From positions 3,199,001-3,263,000 of the forward strand of contig NZ_JAHSTX010000001.1 in NCBI RefSeq assembly GCF_019145375.1: a stretch of DNA of 64,000 bases, written 5' to 3'. Below the pieces are notes generated by a model. The model searched no databases and had not been told where the DNA came from. It saw nothing but the letters and a program-made list of their open reading frames with translations. Position 1 is the stretch's first letter; every line of letters begins with the position of its first letter. Source of the stretch: Pseudomonas triticicola. GTDB lineage: Bacteria > Pseudomonadota > Gammaproteobacteria > Pseudomonadales > Pseudomonadaceae. The translations under genes were made by a program, and so were the position numbers. This document shows, piece by piece, positions 18,166-27,404 of this stretch.

Positions 18166-19269
18166 TCACTTCTTGGCAGCGTCGGCTGCGGCGACTTTCT
18201 TGTCGGTCGCGGCGGCTTTGGCTGGTGCAGTCTTTTTCGCTGGAGCCTTGGCCGGGGCCTTCTTCGCCGGAGCCTTGGCGGCGGTTTTCTTGGCTGGCGC
18301 CTTTTTCGCCGCCGGCACAGCGGCTTTTTTCGCCGCAGGCGCCGGGGTAACCGGTTTGGCCACTGGCTTGACGTCTTGCGCGGCGACCATCGTTACAGGT
18401 TTCGGCGCCGGCATGTTGTATTTGCTCAGCAGCGCAACCATGGTGTTTTGCGGCGTCACCAGAAGTTCGACACGACGGTTCAAGGCACGGCCTTCAACGC
18501 TGTCGTTGGCCGCACGCGGCGCTTCGGAACCCATCCCGCGCAGCATCAGGCGATCGCGCTGCAAGCCGCTAAGGCGGAAGATCGCCGCCACCGATTGCGC
18601 ACGCTCCTGGCTCAGTTTGACGTTGGCCGGCGCAGCACCGCTGGTATCGCTGTGACCGAGCACCAGCACTGCGGTTTTCGGGTCGGCTTCAAGGATTTTC
18701 GCTACGCGAGTGAACGGGCCAAGAGTGACCGGCAGCAGCATCGCCGGGCGGTCCGGGTTGAACGAACCTTCCACCGGCGCCGTCACCACCAGTACGTTGT
18801 CGCGACGTTCGAGTTGCAAGTTGCTGTCCTTCACCGCTTCACGCAGACGCGGTTCGTAGTCATCGAGCCAGGCTTGAGTCACCTTCGGATCGGGCATCGG
18901 CACGGCTTTGGCGGTCGGTTGATCCTTGCCGCCGAACGGCCACCACCATTTGCCATTGGACTGCGCCTCGGCTTTGGCCACTTCGACCGGTTTGGCTTCG
19001 GGTTTGACCTCGGCTTTCAGATCAGCCTTGACCGCTTCGTCGCTGGAACCGAACGGCCAGTACCACGGGTTGCTGCTTTCGGCCTTGGCCACTGGCGCAG
19101 TCGACGCCGGTTTCAACGGGGCTGGGGCTGGGGCCGGGTCTTTGGCCGCGACTTTGTCGGAAGAACCGAACGGCCACCAACTGCTGCCGTCCGCATCGTT
19201 TTTCGGGGTCTGTGCGCAACCGGTGATCGCTACACACAGGGCCAGGGCGAGGGTCTTTTTAGATGACAT
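18166..19269 (-). CDS. OmpA family lipoprotein with WPFG repeats and a histone-like Lys/Ala tail
   Basis: 367 residues. The lipoprotein signal ends at Cys18 (AITGC). Residues 28-125 are Pro/Ala-rich with three copies of a W-W/Y-W-PFG motif (SSWWPFGSSD, PWYWPFGSSD, KWWWPFGGKD). About 150-295 form an OmpA C-terminal domain with the peptidoglycan-binding motif around LVLGHSDTSGAAPANVKLSQERAQSVA and NRRVELLV. The last 55-60 residues are a strongly basic AKKAPAKK-type tail like AlgP/histone H1. An outer-membrane lipoprotein that binds peptidoglycan is the safe reading; the role of the tail is unknown. Confidence 0.85.
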   Translation of the reverse strand: MSSKKTLALALCVAITGCAQTPKNDADGSSWWPFGSSDKVAAKDPAPAPAPLKPASTAPVAKAESSNPWYWPFGSSDEAVKADLKAEVKPEAKPVEVAKAEAQSNGKWWWPFGGKDQPTAKAVPMPDPKVTQAWLDDYEPRLREAVKDSNLQLERRDNVLVVTAPVEGSFNPDRPAMLLPVTLGPFTRVAKILEADPKTAVLVLGHSDTSGAAPANVKLSQERAQSVAAIFRLSGLQRDRLMLRGMGSEAPRAANDSVEGRALNRRVELLVTPQNTMVALLSKYNMPAPKPVTMVAAQDVKPVAKPVTPAPAAKKAAVPAAKKAPAKKTAAKAPAKKAPAKAPAKKTAPAKAAATDKKVAAADAAKK

Positions 19270-19382
19270 TAAAAATCCACAAGGTGAAGTAATGAAAAAT
19301 CAGAGCACTTTCGCCCGGATAAACAGCCGTTTTGAAACGAAAATCCCTTCGAGGTTCCGACCCTGGAACCTCTGTTGAAGCT

Positions 19383-20534
19383 TTACAGACAAGTGGCAAG
19401 CACCCGCGCCAGCTTTTGCGCGCGCGGATCCATCAAAACGTAAGGCCCCAGGGTATTTGTCACGAAACCGAAAGCCACATCGTGCTCAGGATCAGCAAAA
19501 CCGATCGAGCCGCCCGCTCCCGGATGGCCGAACGCGCGTGGGCCGAGGCCGTAGGTGGCGTTGGGCACGTCCGGTTGATCGAGCATGCAGCCGAGGCCGA
19601 AACGGGTGCGCGTGAGCAAGGTCTTGTCGTCGCCGAGGCTGTGCTCGCGGGTCAGCTCTTCGAGCATCTCGCTTTCGAGCAGGCTGCCGTCGAGCAGGCC
19701 GGCATAGAACCCGGCGAGACTGCGCGCGTTGCCGTGGCCGTTGGCCGCAGGCTGCTGCATGCGTCGCCATTCCGGCTTGTTGGTGCTGGTCAGCACGGAC
19801 GGCGGATTGGTGAAGGCGCGGGTGGTCATCGCCGTCGGTTCGCGCATGGTCACTTGCAGCAGAAGCTGGGCCGCAGCGTCGCCGGCGTTGCCCTTGCCAC
19901 GGGCGATATGCGCCACGCGATGAAATTCTTCGTCGGCCAGGCCCACATGGAAATCCAGGCCCAACGGTTTGGCGACCCGAGCGACGATCGACTCGCCCGG
20001 CCCACGACCGTCGGCGCGGCGCAGCAATTCGCCGACCAGCCAGCCGTAGGTGATCGCGGCATAACCGTGACCGGTGCCGGGCGTCCACCATGGGGCTTCG
20101 GCCGCGAGGGCGTCGACCATGGTTTGCCAGTCGTAAAGGGCTTCAGGCGCGAGTAGTTCGCGCAGCGCCGGCAGGCCGGCCTGATGGCAAAGCAATTGGC
20201 GCAGGGTGACGGACTCTTTGCCGGCGGCGGCGAATTCCGGCCAGTAGCGGGCAACCGGGGCGTCGAGTTGCAACTTGCCTTCGGCCACCAGTTGCAGCGC
20301 GGTAACGGCGGTGAAGGTCTTGGTGCAGGAGAACAGGTTGGCGATGGTGTCGCTGTGCCAGGCTTCGCTGCCGTCCTTGTCGGCGGTACCGGACCAGAGG
20401 TCGAGGACGGTTTCTCCACCGACCTTGATGCACAGGGCTGCGCCGCGTTCCTGGGAATCGTCGAACAGTGCGGCGAAAGCCTCGCGCACCGCTTCGAATT
20501 GAAGCTCGTAATGTCCCTGAATCTGCACCCGCAA
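19383..20534 (-). CDS. Serine hydrolase, beta-lactamase/esterase EstB family
   Basis: 383 residues with the class C beta-lactamase fold. The catalytic S-x-x-K is S69-C-T-K72 (NLFSCTKTFTAVTA), and a Tyr-containing second motif is GYAAITYGWLVGELL. The C-terminal AFGHPGAGGSIGFADPEHDVAFGFVTN segment is typical of EstB-like esterases and related hydrolases. No signal peptide, so probably cytoplasmic. A true beta-lactamase role is unlikely. Cytoplasmic ester or amide hydrolysis is inferred; the substrate is unknown. Confidence 0.88.
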   Translation of the reverse strand: MRVQIQGHYELQFEAVREAFAALFDDSQERGAALCIKVGGETVLDLWSGTADKDGSEAWHSDTIANLFSCTKTFTAVTALQLVAEGKLQLDAPVARYWPEFAAAGKESVTLRQLLCHQAGLPALRELLAPEALYDWQTMVDALAAEAPWWTPGTGHGYAAITYGWLVGELLRRADGRGPGESIVARVAKPLGLDFHVGLADEEFHRVAHIARGKGNAGDAAAQLLLQVTMREPTAMTTRAFTNPPSVLTSTNKPEWRRMQQPAANGHGNARSLAGFYAGLLDGSLLESEMLEELTREHSLGDDKTLLTRTRFGLGCMLDQPDVPNATYGLGPRAFGHPGAGGSIGFADPEHDVAFGFVTNTLGPYVLMDPRAQKLARVLATCL

Positions 20535-20640
20535 CTCCCCCGCGAAAACGCTCTACAAAGTGGCCCGCATTGTTCCAGCCCTTGAGGGATTTGGGAACAG
20601 GCGCGGGCCAGACGGTTGATCGGCAATTTGTGTTGATCCC

Positions 20641-20717
20641 TTCGCGAGCAGGCTCGCTCCCACACTGGATCTCAACAGCAGCGCAGATCCCCTGTGGGAG
20701 CGAGCCTGCTCGCGAAG
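20641..20717. repeat. Paired inverted REP element, tail-first orientation
   Basis: Here the arms face the other way (TTCGCGAGCAGGCTC first, GAGCCTGCTCGCGAA second) with a short 31-base spacer. This contrasts with the head-first pairs elsewhere. Confidence 0.88.
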
Positions 20718-20738
20718 AACGATAACGCGGTCTGAAAC

Positions 20739-23207
20739 CTAGTGACCATTCCCCGAATGCCCACCCGCCTGTGCAGCCCCCGGCGCTTTGCCAGCCTCGG
20801 CCTTGCGCCCGCCTTCCACTTCCGCCGCCGGGCTTTTGTGCGCCTCCTTGCCCAACTGCTCCAGCGCCTGCAGATTGCTTTTACGCACCGCCTCGACAAA
20901 GCCCTGATACGGCAGGTCAGTGACCCCGACCAGACCGAAATGGCCGTTCTCGCCGTCGAGCAAACGCCCGGTCACCGGTTGGTCGAGATACTGGAACCAG
21001 TGCACGCCGACAATCGACGGTTCGCTCAGCGCCTGTTTGAGGAAGTTTGCATAGGCCGGACCGCGCTCTTCTTCCTTGGCCAACTGCGTCACGCCGCCCC
21101 AGAACGGCCCTCGGTCAGCCGAGCCGAAGTTGAATTCGGTGATCAGCACCGGTTTGTCCAGCGCCGTCAGCGCGGCGAAGTCGTAGCCGTCCTGCGGCTT
21201 GAGCGTGTACATGTTGAAGCTCAACACATCGCAGTACTGCGCGCAGGACGCCACGGCTTCAGGCGTACTGATAGCGAAGCGGCCGCCAAGCAGCATCTGG
21301 TTCGGCGCGTGCCATTTCAGCGAATCGGAAATGGTCTTGAAATAGGTATCGGCGAAGACCTTCTGGAAGTATTTGAAATCCGCTTCGATCTCCGGATGCT
21401 CCGGGTTCGGCAGTGGCGGCACGAAGCCTGGATCTTCCATCAACTCCCACGCCGGTAGCTCGATACCCCAGGCCTTGGACAGTCCGGCCTGATTGCGGTA
21501 CTTGTCACGCAATTGCTTGAGAAAGGCGCGTTTGGCCGGCACGTCGGTGGTCATTTTCAACGTGCCGTAGGCCAGCGCGTAGCGAGCCTTCGGATCGTCG
21601 CCAGGGCCAGCCCAGGCCAGTTCGTTGTCGGCGTAATAACCGATCAGCCACGGATCGTCACGGTGATCGCGGGCGGCAATGGCCACGGCGCGCTCGGTGG
21701 CCATGGCGAAACGCGGATCGAACGGATCCGGCATGCCGCCCCACCAATCGCTGCCGGTGCTGATGCTGGTGTAATCGCCGACGATCGACAGCGGCAAGGT
21801 GTACGGCACGCGCTCAGCGTCAGCCAGCGACGGCGCGCTCCAGTTGCCAACCGTGTTGAAGCCCCAGGCTCGCAGCCGATCGAGGGTATGCCGGGTCCAG
21901 CGCTCTTCATCAATTGCGGCTGTGCACGGAGTGGTTTGCGTGCTGGACGCTTGCACCGCATCAGTCTGCGCCGCTTCGGCAATACCGGATTTTGGCTCGG
22001 CAGGCACCGCTGCAGGTTCAGCAGCCTGCACCGAGCCGGCCTCAGCCGCCCCCGCCTTCGCCGCTTCGGCAATCCCGGCCTTGTTGTCGCTGTCGGCCTT
22101 GCACGGTTCGCCGTACAGGCGTTGCAGATTGGCGCCATAGAAGTCGTACCAGCGGCCGTTGCCGTAGCCACGGCCCTGATCGGCACCGTTGCCGCCACGG
22201 TTGTCGCCCTCGCCGAAATGCGCGGCCAGCGGGTCGTCGTTCTTCGGCAACGATTCGAACATGTACTCACGACCAGCGACGTAGGTCTGGTTGACTTGCG
22301 GGCTGACGGTGTTGACGCCCAGCGAATAGAACGGGTGGCCTGCAGGCGTCACCAGATACCAGCGGCCATCGCGTTTTTCCGTGCGAAAGAAACCGCTGGC
22401 CTTGAACGCCGGGCCCTTGTTCCAGCCGCCGAACTTGTCCAGCGAAGCCTTTTCACGCTCGGCCAGCCATGTATTCAGCTGTTGCTGCTCTTTGCTGGCG
22501 GCGCTTTTCAGTTGCTCGTCGCTGCTGACTTTTTCCGGCCATTTACTGCGGGTTGACTGACCGTATGCGTCGACCAGATTACCGTACACCGCGCGCGTCA
22601 CCGACTCGCCGTCCTGCACGCCGAAACGCTCGAGCAACAGGCTCTGCGCAACTTTCGGCTGATCCATCGACAGACTCACCGAAACCACTTGGCTGCGGTC
22701 GATCTCGCCGGTGCTGCTGGCCAGCAGGATGCGTTGGCCATCAACGGTCATCGGCATCGGCGGCCCGGCTTTCATGCCCTGGCTCAGTGGCGTCGAAGCC
22801 ACCAGCGGCACCAGCAAGGTCTGCGCGGGGCCGGCCGGCAGATCGACGCGGCTGACCAGAGTGCGGCCATCGTTGCTCTGGATCTGCACATAAACCGTCA
22901 CCGCCCAGTTCATCGCACTCTGCAGACGCAGAGTCATCATGCCGGACTGCGACCAGTCCCAAGCGCCGGTCTGCGGAGTCAGGCGCAAGGTCGGCCGGGC
23001 GACCGGGTTGAACGTCACCCGGCGCAGCACTTCGCCTTCGGCGGTCTGTTCGGCATTGGCCTGGGGCAGGTCGGCGTTTTCCGTGGCGACCTTGACCACG
23101 TCGGCCGGGCGTACGAAGTTGAACAGCGTCTGCTGACCGGCGGGCGCGGCCAGCAACGGCGCGGCAAAGATCATGGCGAAAACAGCGGGCAACGAACGGC
23201 GGATCAT
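20739..23207 (-). CDS. Exported GH50-like (beta-agarase-type) glycoside hydrolase
   Basis: 822 residues with a signal peptide (AAPLLAAPAG). About 30-230 is a beta-sandwich carbohydrate-binding-like region. A TIM barrel follows, starting around GFFRTEKRDGRWYLVTPAGHPFYSLGVNTV. The acid/base is expected in LIGYYADNELAW and the nucleophile in KPVLITEFNFGSADRG, both as in beta-agarase/GH50 proteins. Between residues about 370 and 425 an Ala/Glu-rich insert repeats the GIAEAAK motif. The C-terminus is Gly/Ala/His-rich. A soil pseudomonad is unlikely to use agar, so the real substrate (exopolysaccharide or other galactan) is open. Confidence 0.82.
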   Translation of the reverse strand: MIRRSLPAVFAMIFAAPLLAAPAGQQTLFNFVRPADVVKVATENADLPQANAEQTAEGEVLRRVTFNPVARPTLRLTPQTGAWDWSQSGMMTLRLQSAMNWAVTVYVQIQSNDGRTLVSRVDLPAGPAQTLLVPLVASTPLSQGMKAGPPMPMTVDGQRILLASSTGEIDRSQVVSVSLSMDQPKVAQSLLLERFGVQDGESVTRAVYGNLVDAYGQSTRSKWPEKVSSDEQLKSAASKEQQQLNTWLAEREKASLDKFGGWNKGPAFKASGFFRTEKRDGRWYLVTPAGHPFYSLGVNTVSPQVNQTYVAGREYMFESLPKNDDPLAAHFGEGDNRGGNGADQGRGYGNGRWYDFYGANLQRLYGEPCKADSDNKAGIAEAAKAGAAEAGSVQAAEPAAVPAEPKSGIAEAAQTDAVQASSTQTTPCTAAIDEERWTRHTLDRLRAWGFNTVGNWSAPSLADAERVPYTLPLSIVGDYTSISTGSDWWGGMPDPFDPRFAMATERAVAIAARDHRDDPWLIGYYADNELAWAGPGDDPKARYALAYGTLKMTTDVPAKRAFLKQLRDKYRNQAGLSKAWGIELPAWELMEDPGFVPPLPNPEHPEIEADFKYFQKVFADTYFKTISDSLKWHAPNQMLLGGRFAISTPEAVASCAQYCDVLSFNMYTLKPQDGYDFAALTALDKPVLITEFNFGSADRGPFWGGVTQLAKEEERGPAYANFLKQALSEPSIVGVHWFQYLDQPVTGRLLDGENGHFGLVGVTDLPYQGFVEAVRKSNLQALEQLGKEAHKSPAAEVEGGRKAEAGKAPGAAQAGGHSGNGH

Positions 23208-23302
23208 AAGAACGGAGTTCTCCCTAACGACCAGTCAAGGCCAGTGGAAAAGCGGTGGCAGAGAGATAGACAACGCGGCGGGCCAATCGGCCCACCCCTG
23301 TC

Positions 23303-25447
23303 TCAGGATATTTCACGACGGAAAGGTGGCAACGCATTGAGGATCGCCTTGCCGTAGCGCTGGGTGACCAGACGCCGGTCGAGCAAGGTGATGGTGCCGC
23401 GGTCTTCTTCGGTGCGCAGCAGACGCCCGCAGGCCTGAACCAGTTTCAGCGAGGCATCGGGCACGGAGATTTCCATGAACGGATTGCCGCCACGCGCCTC
23501 GATCCACTCCGACAACGCGGCCTCAACCGGATCATCGGGCACCGAGAACGGAATCTTGGCGATCACCACGTGCTCGCAGTAGGCACCCGGCAAATCGACA
23601 CCCTCGGCAAAACTGGCAAGGCCGAACAGCACACTGGAATCACCGCCATCGACTCGCGCCTTGTGTTTGTTGAGGGTTTCCTGTTTCGACAGGTTGCCCT
23701 GAATGAACACTTGCTTGCGCCAGTCGCGGTCGAGACCGTCGAACACGTCCTGCATTTGCTTGCGCGAGGAGAACAGCACCAGCGTGCCACGGGAACCTTC
23801 GACCAGATCGGGCAGTTCGCGAATGATCGCCGCCGTGTGGGCGGCGGCGTCGCGCGGGTCGGCCTTCAGGTCCGGCACGCGCAGCACGCCGGCATCGGCA
23901 TGATGGAACGGGCTTGGCACCACCGCTGTGACAGCTTTTTTCGGCAGGCCGGCGCGCATGCGGAAACGGTCGAAAGTGCCCAGCGCCGTCAGCGTCGCCG
24001 AGGTCACCAGGCAGCCGTAAGCGACGTTCCATAAACTGCGACGCAAGGTTTCCGCCGCCAGAATCGGGCTGGCGTTGACCTCGATGTCGAACAGCGAGCC
24101 GCTTTCGGCCAGGGTCAGCCAGCGCGCCATCGGCGGACTGTCTTCCGGGTCTTCGGCGGTGAACGCGGTCCACAATTCCCAGTTGCCGGAAGCGCGGGAC
24201 AACAGGCTGCCGAACAGCGGATACCATTCTTCGGCCTGATTGCTGGCGATGCCGATATTGACCTCGCCATCCATGCCTTCCTTGAGCAGGTCGGTCAGGC
24301 GTTGAAACAGGTCGTTAAGGCGCGAATAGCCTTTTTTCAGCTCGATGCCCATCTCGCGCATGTCCTCGGGAATCACCCCGCCGACAAAGCGATGACGCGG
24401 GCGCTCGCGGCCTTCGACGTCTTCGCCGGGCTTGAAATCGGCGATCTGCTCACACGCGGTGAACATGAACTGCTGCTGGGTCTTGATCTCCCGTGCCAGC
24501 TCCGGCACCTGCTCGATCAGCTTGCCGAGATCGCCCGGCAACGGATGCTGGGCCAGCAGCTTGGTGAGGTTCTTGGCGGTGGTCTCCAGCCAGTCGGCGG
24601 TGGAGCGCAGGCGCGTGTAGTGAGCGAAGTGGCCGATGGCCTTGTCCGGCAGGTGGTGACCTTCGTCGAACACGTAAATGGTGTCGCGCGGATCCGGCAG
24701 CACGGCGCCGCCGCCCAGTGCCAGGTCAGCCAGGACCATGTCGTGGTTGGTGACGATCACATCGACCTTGCCCATGCCTTCGCGGGCCTTGTAGAAGGCG
24801 CACTGGCCGAAGTTCGGGCAATGACGGTTGGTGCACTGGCTGTGATCGGTTGTCAGGCGCGCCCAGTCGGCGTCTTCCAGCGCGTTCGGCCAACTGTCGC
24901 GGTCGCCGTCCCACTTATTGCCGGCGAGCTTTTCGATCATGCTGGTGAACAGCTTCTGACTGGCTTCGTCGACTTCGATCTTGAAGCCTTCTTCCTCGAA
25001 CAACTGAGCGGTGGCGGTTTGCGCGTGGCCTTCCTGCAAGAGCATGTCGAGCTTGGACAGGCACATGTAGCGGCCACGGCCCTTGGCCAGGGCGAAACTG
25101 AAATTCAGCCCGCTGTTGCGCATCAGGTCAGGCAAATCCTTGTAGACGATCTGCTCTTGCAGGGCGACGGTCGCGGTGGCAATCACCAGACGCTTGCCGG
25201 CCAGTTTCGCCGTAGGGATCGCCGCCAGGCTGTAGGCCACCGTCTTGCCAGTACCGGTGCCGGCTTCCACCGCGACAATCGCGGGGTCGCCACTGCGCCG
25301 GCCTTCGTCATCGGTATCGATGTCACCGAGCACCTTGGCGATTTCGGCGATCATCAGGCGCTGGCCGTAACGCGGCTTGAGGCTCTTGGCCTCTAGAAAA
25401 CGCGAATAGGCGCCCTGGATCGTGGTTTTGAGTTCAGTGCTGATCAT
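23303..25447 (-). CDS. dinG: ATP-dependent DNA helicase DinG
   Basis: 714 residues, XPD-like superfamily 2 helicase that unwinds R-loops and D-loops with 5'-3' polarity. Walker A is EAGTGTGKTVAYSLAA. The iron-sulfur cysteines are MC(L)SK and CTNRHCPNFGQC. Motif II is the DEGH box in VFDEGHHLPD, and the C-terminal motif VI is QACGRLLRTEEDRG. The length matches DinG of gamma-proteobacteria. It is monocistronic and divergent from the CopD-like gene. I saw no clear LexA box in the short intergenic gap. Confidence 0.94.
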   Translation of the reverse strand: MISTELKTTIQGAYSRFLEAKSLKPRYGQRLMIAEIAKVLGDIDTDDEGRRSGDPAIVAVEAGTGTGKTVAYSLAAIPTAKLAGKRLVIATATVALQEQIVYKDLPDLMRNSGLNFSFALAKGRGRYMCLSKLDMLLQEGHAQTATAQLFEEEGFKIEVDEASQKLFTSMIEKLAGNKWDGDRDSWPNALEDADWARLTTDHSQCTNRHCPNFGQCAFYKAREGMGKVDVIVTNHDMVLADLALGGGAVLPDPRDTIYVFDEGHHLPDKAIGHFAHYTRLRSTADWLETTAKNLTKLLAQHPLPGDLGKLIEQVPELAREIKTQQQFMFTACEQIADFKPGEDVEGRERPRHRFVGGVIPEDMREMGIELKKGYSRLNDLFQRLTDLLKEGMDGEVNIGIASNQAEEWYPLFGSLLSRASGNWELWTAFTAEDPEDSPPMARWLTLAESGSLFDIEVNASPILAAETLRRSLWNVAYGCLVTSATLTALGTFDRFRMRAGLPKKAVTAVVPSPFHHADAGVLRVPDLKADPRDAAAHTAAIIRELPDLVEGSRGTLVLFSSRKQMQDVFDGLDRDWRKQVFIQGNLSKQETLNKHKARVDGGDSSVLFGLASFAEGVDLPGAYCEHVVIAKIPFSVPDDPVEAALSEWIEARGGNPFMEISVPDASLKLVQACGRLLRTEEDRGTITLLDRRLVTQRYGKAILNALPPFRREIS

Positions 25448-25546
25448 TGAGTGTCGGGCGCTGGAAACGCTGGATAAATTTTCAGTAGTTTGGTTCGGCG
25501 GCTATCATACCTGCCTAATCGATCCTGCGCAGAACGGAGTGCCCGA

Positions 25547-26011
25547 ATGACACCTTTTAGCCTCGTTTACCCCCTGCATGTCCTTGCCGCTTTGGTGTGG
25601 GTTGGCGGCATGTTTTTCGCCTGGATGGTCTTGCGCCCTGCGGCTGTGAAGGCTCTGGACGGCCCCGCTCGCCTGACCCTGTGGGTGGAAGTGTTTCAAG
25701 GTTTTTTCCGTTGGGTCTGGGTCGCCGTGATCCTGTTGCCGATCAGCGGCGTGGGCATGTTGCATCTACAGCAGGTCGGCTTCGAGACCGCGCCGAAGTA
25801 TGTGCAGGTGATGATCGGTTTGTATGTGGTGATGACGGCGCTGTTCATCCGCATTCAGGGGCTGATGCTGCCGGAGTTGCGCAAGGCGGTTGAGGCGAAG
25901 GATTGGCCGGCGGGTGCGGCGGTGCTGGGGCGGATTCGCCGGGTGGTGGGGCTTAATCTGCTGGTCGGGTTGGTGCTGGTGGCTGTGGCTGCGGCAAGAC
26001 CGATGCTCTGA
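25547..26011 (+). CDS. CopD-like small integral membrane protein
   Basis: 154 residues with four transmembrane helices. The CopD-type pattern is present: VYPLHVLAALVWVGGMFFAWMVLRP with His in helix 1, WVEVFQGFFRWVWVAVILLPISG, and a last helix VGLNLLVGLVLVAVA. CopD proteins are implicated in copper import, but small members like this are uncharacterised. The start at 25547 has GGAG upstream; earlier in-frame codons do not. Confidence 0.85.
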   Translation: MTPFSLVYPLHVLAALVWVGGMFFAWMVLRPAAVKALDGPARLTLWVEVFQGFFRWVWVAVILLPISGVGMLHLQQVGFETAPKYVQVMIGLYVVMTALFIRIQGLMLPELRKAVEAKDWPAGAAVLGRIRRVVGLNLLVGLVLVAVAAARPML

Positions 26012-26042
26012 ATCGCACTCTTGTTCTGCTGTGAACACAGTT

Positions 26043-26144
26043 GTGGCGAGGGGATTTATCCCCGCTGGGTCGCGAAGCGGCCCCGCTCTAAAAATCAAAA
26101 GCGGGACTGCTACGCAGCCCAGCGGGGATAAATCCCCTCGCCAC
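26043..26144. repeat. Long imperfect palindrome, second repeat family
   Basis: GTGGCGAGGGGATTTATCCC and its inverted copy at the other end (GGGATAAATCCCCTCGCCAC) bracket an internal inverted CCCGCT/AGCGGG pair. It is unrelated to the GAGCGAGCC REP family and can fold as one long hairpin downstream of the CopD-like gene. Such elements recur in P. fluorescens genomes. Confidence 0.85.
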
Positions 26145-26211
26145 ATAATTTCACTCACCAAAGATCTTCACTCACCAAAGCATTTTATTGATCAGAGAGT
26201 GGGTCGCAGTT

Positions 26212-26970
26212 TTAGAGACGTTGCACGGTAACCGAACCCGCCGCTCCCTCCGGCCCAGGCTGGCCATCCGCGCCGGCCTTGCCGTTCTTGCCGCCATCTG
26301 CGCGGTACACCAGGCAGCCCTTGGATTTGCCGCCCTTCCCTGCTTTACCACCGACACCCGCCGGGCCGCCGGCGCCGCCAGCCACGTTGACCTTGATCAG
26401 CTCTGCAGGGAAATCCCGTGGTACGGCGAGTCGCACCAGCGCACCCGGCGCGCCTGGCTGACCATCGCTGCCGTCACTGCCATCGGCACCGTGGCCGGCC
26501 GAGCCATAGGTGCAGCCCGGATCTTCACCGTTGCCGCCATCGAGGCCGACGAACCCCGGCGCGCCCCTGCCGCCACGGGCATCGACCGTCAGTTGCGGCG
26601 CGCTCAGGGCCTGGAATTGCAGATTCAGATTGCGCCCGGCCCGGGCCGCTTTTTCATAAGTGCCGGGGGCGCCGCGCGCGGTGATCTGGCTGCCCTCGCT
26701 CAACTCAGCGCGCTTGACCTTCACTTCCAGCGCTTGTTCAGCCGGAACGATAGCAATACGTGCTTCGTGGCCCAGGCGCAGTTCATCAATGTTCAATTCA
26801 GTCACGTTGGACGGGATCAGCAAGGTGCCGTAATCGGCGACTTCCAGTTTCTCCAGTTGCAGCGTGCTGGTGGTGTTGGGCAAGCGCATCAAAGAATTGC
26901 TTTGCACGTTGACCACTTGGGCGCAGGCCAGTGGACTGATGAATGCAGCGAGCAGGCAGAGTTTACGCAT
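26212..26970 (-). CDS. Exported glycine-rich collagen-like protein
   Basis: 252 residues with a signal peptide (MRKLCLLAAFISPLACA). About 20-120 is a beta-rich region with ladder-like repeats (LQLEKLEVADYGTLLIPSNVTELNIDELRLGHEARIAIV). From about 120 to the end come runs of Gly-X-Y-like triplets (GAPGFVGLDGGNGEDPG, GADGSDGSDGQPGAPGAL, GGAGGPAGVGGKAGKGG, GKNGKAGADGQPGPEGAAG). Two cysteines are in the Gly-rich part. The Gly-X-Y runs are interrupted, so a full triple helix is uncertain. It is probably an outer surface or periplasmic matrix protein. It overlaps the DUF1145 gene by 8 bases. Confidence 0.78.
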   Translation of the reverse strand: MRKLCLLAAFISPLACAQVVNVQSNSLMRLPNTTSTLQLEKLEVADYGTLLIPSNVTELNIDELRLGHEARIAIVPAEQALEVKVKRAELSEGSQITARGAPGTYEKAARAGRNLNLQFQALSAPQLTVDARGGRGAPGFVGLDGGNGEDPGCTYGSAGHGADGSDGSDGQPGAPGALVRLAVPRDFPAELIKVNVAGGAGGPAGVGGKAGKGGKSKGCLVYRADGGKNGKAGADGQPGPEGAAGSVTVQRL

Positions 26971-27244
26971 GGGAAGAAGCCTCCGGAGCGGCCGGGGCCG
27001 GGATGGTTTGCAGGTGGAAAACACCGAACAACAGGATGCGGCCACGATCACGCCAAGGGTGCGGACGACCCTTGAGGCTGCGGTTGCACAGCAGCACTTC
27101 GAGGAGATGAATCAGCAACAACAGAGCGCCGGCCAGATTGACCAGCAGATGCAGCGGATGGACAAACGGCACCAGTTGATTGGCCAGTACCACGCAGCAG
27201 AACAGCAGGGTCAGCAAACGCCCCAGCCCCCAGAACACCTTCAT
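26963..27244 (-). CDS. DUF1145 family small membrane protein
   Basis: 93 residues with two to three hydrophobic helices (GLGRLLTLLFCCVVLANQLVPFV, LHLLVNLAGALLLLIHLLEVLL) followed by a basic cytoplasmic segment and RGRILLFGVFHLQTI, as in the YhhL/DUF1145 family of unknown role. The start at 27244 follows GGGGGAGCG. Its end overlaps the start of the collagen-like gene, so the two are probably translationally coupled. Confidence 0.85.
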   Translation of the reverse strand: MKVFWGLGRLLTLLFCCVVLANQLVPFVHPLHLLVNLAGALLLLIHLLEVLLCNRSLKGRPHPWRDRGRILLFGVFHLQTIPAPAAPEASSHA

Positions 27245-27404
27245 ACGCTCCCCCGTGTTGCGAATTATTCTTTGCACGCACAGTACCGGCTTCTGCGGGG
27301 GATAAGCCAGAGGGAAAAATGAATTTTGTGCAAACGCTGATGAAATGGCTGCCGGGGCGACGATCTCGACCCGGCAGCTCTAGTCTGCGTACTACAGACG
27401 CTTT

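Noticed and set aside
17389..19266. 625-residue plus-strand frame opposite pdxH and the OmpA lipoprotein
   Set aside because: It mirrors the Lys/Ala-rich tail and the barrel part of genuine minus-strand genes; Arg/Gly-rich nonsense composition.
19383..20534. Beta-lactamase resistance gene
   Set aside because: S69-x-x-K72 is shared with EstB-like esterases; there is no signal peptide, so a periplasmic beta-lactamase is unlikely.
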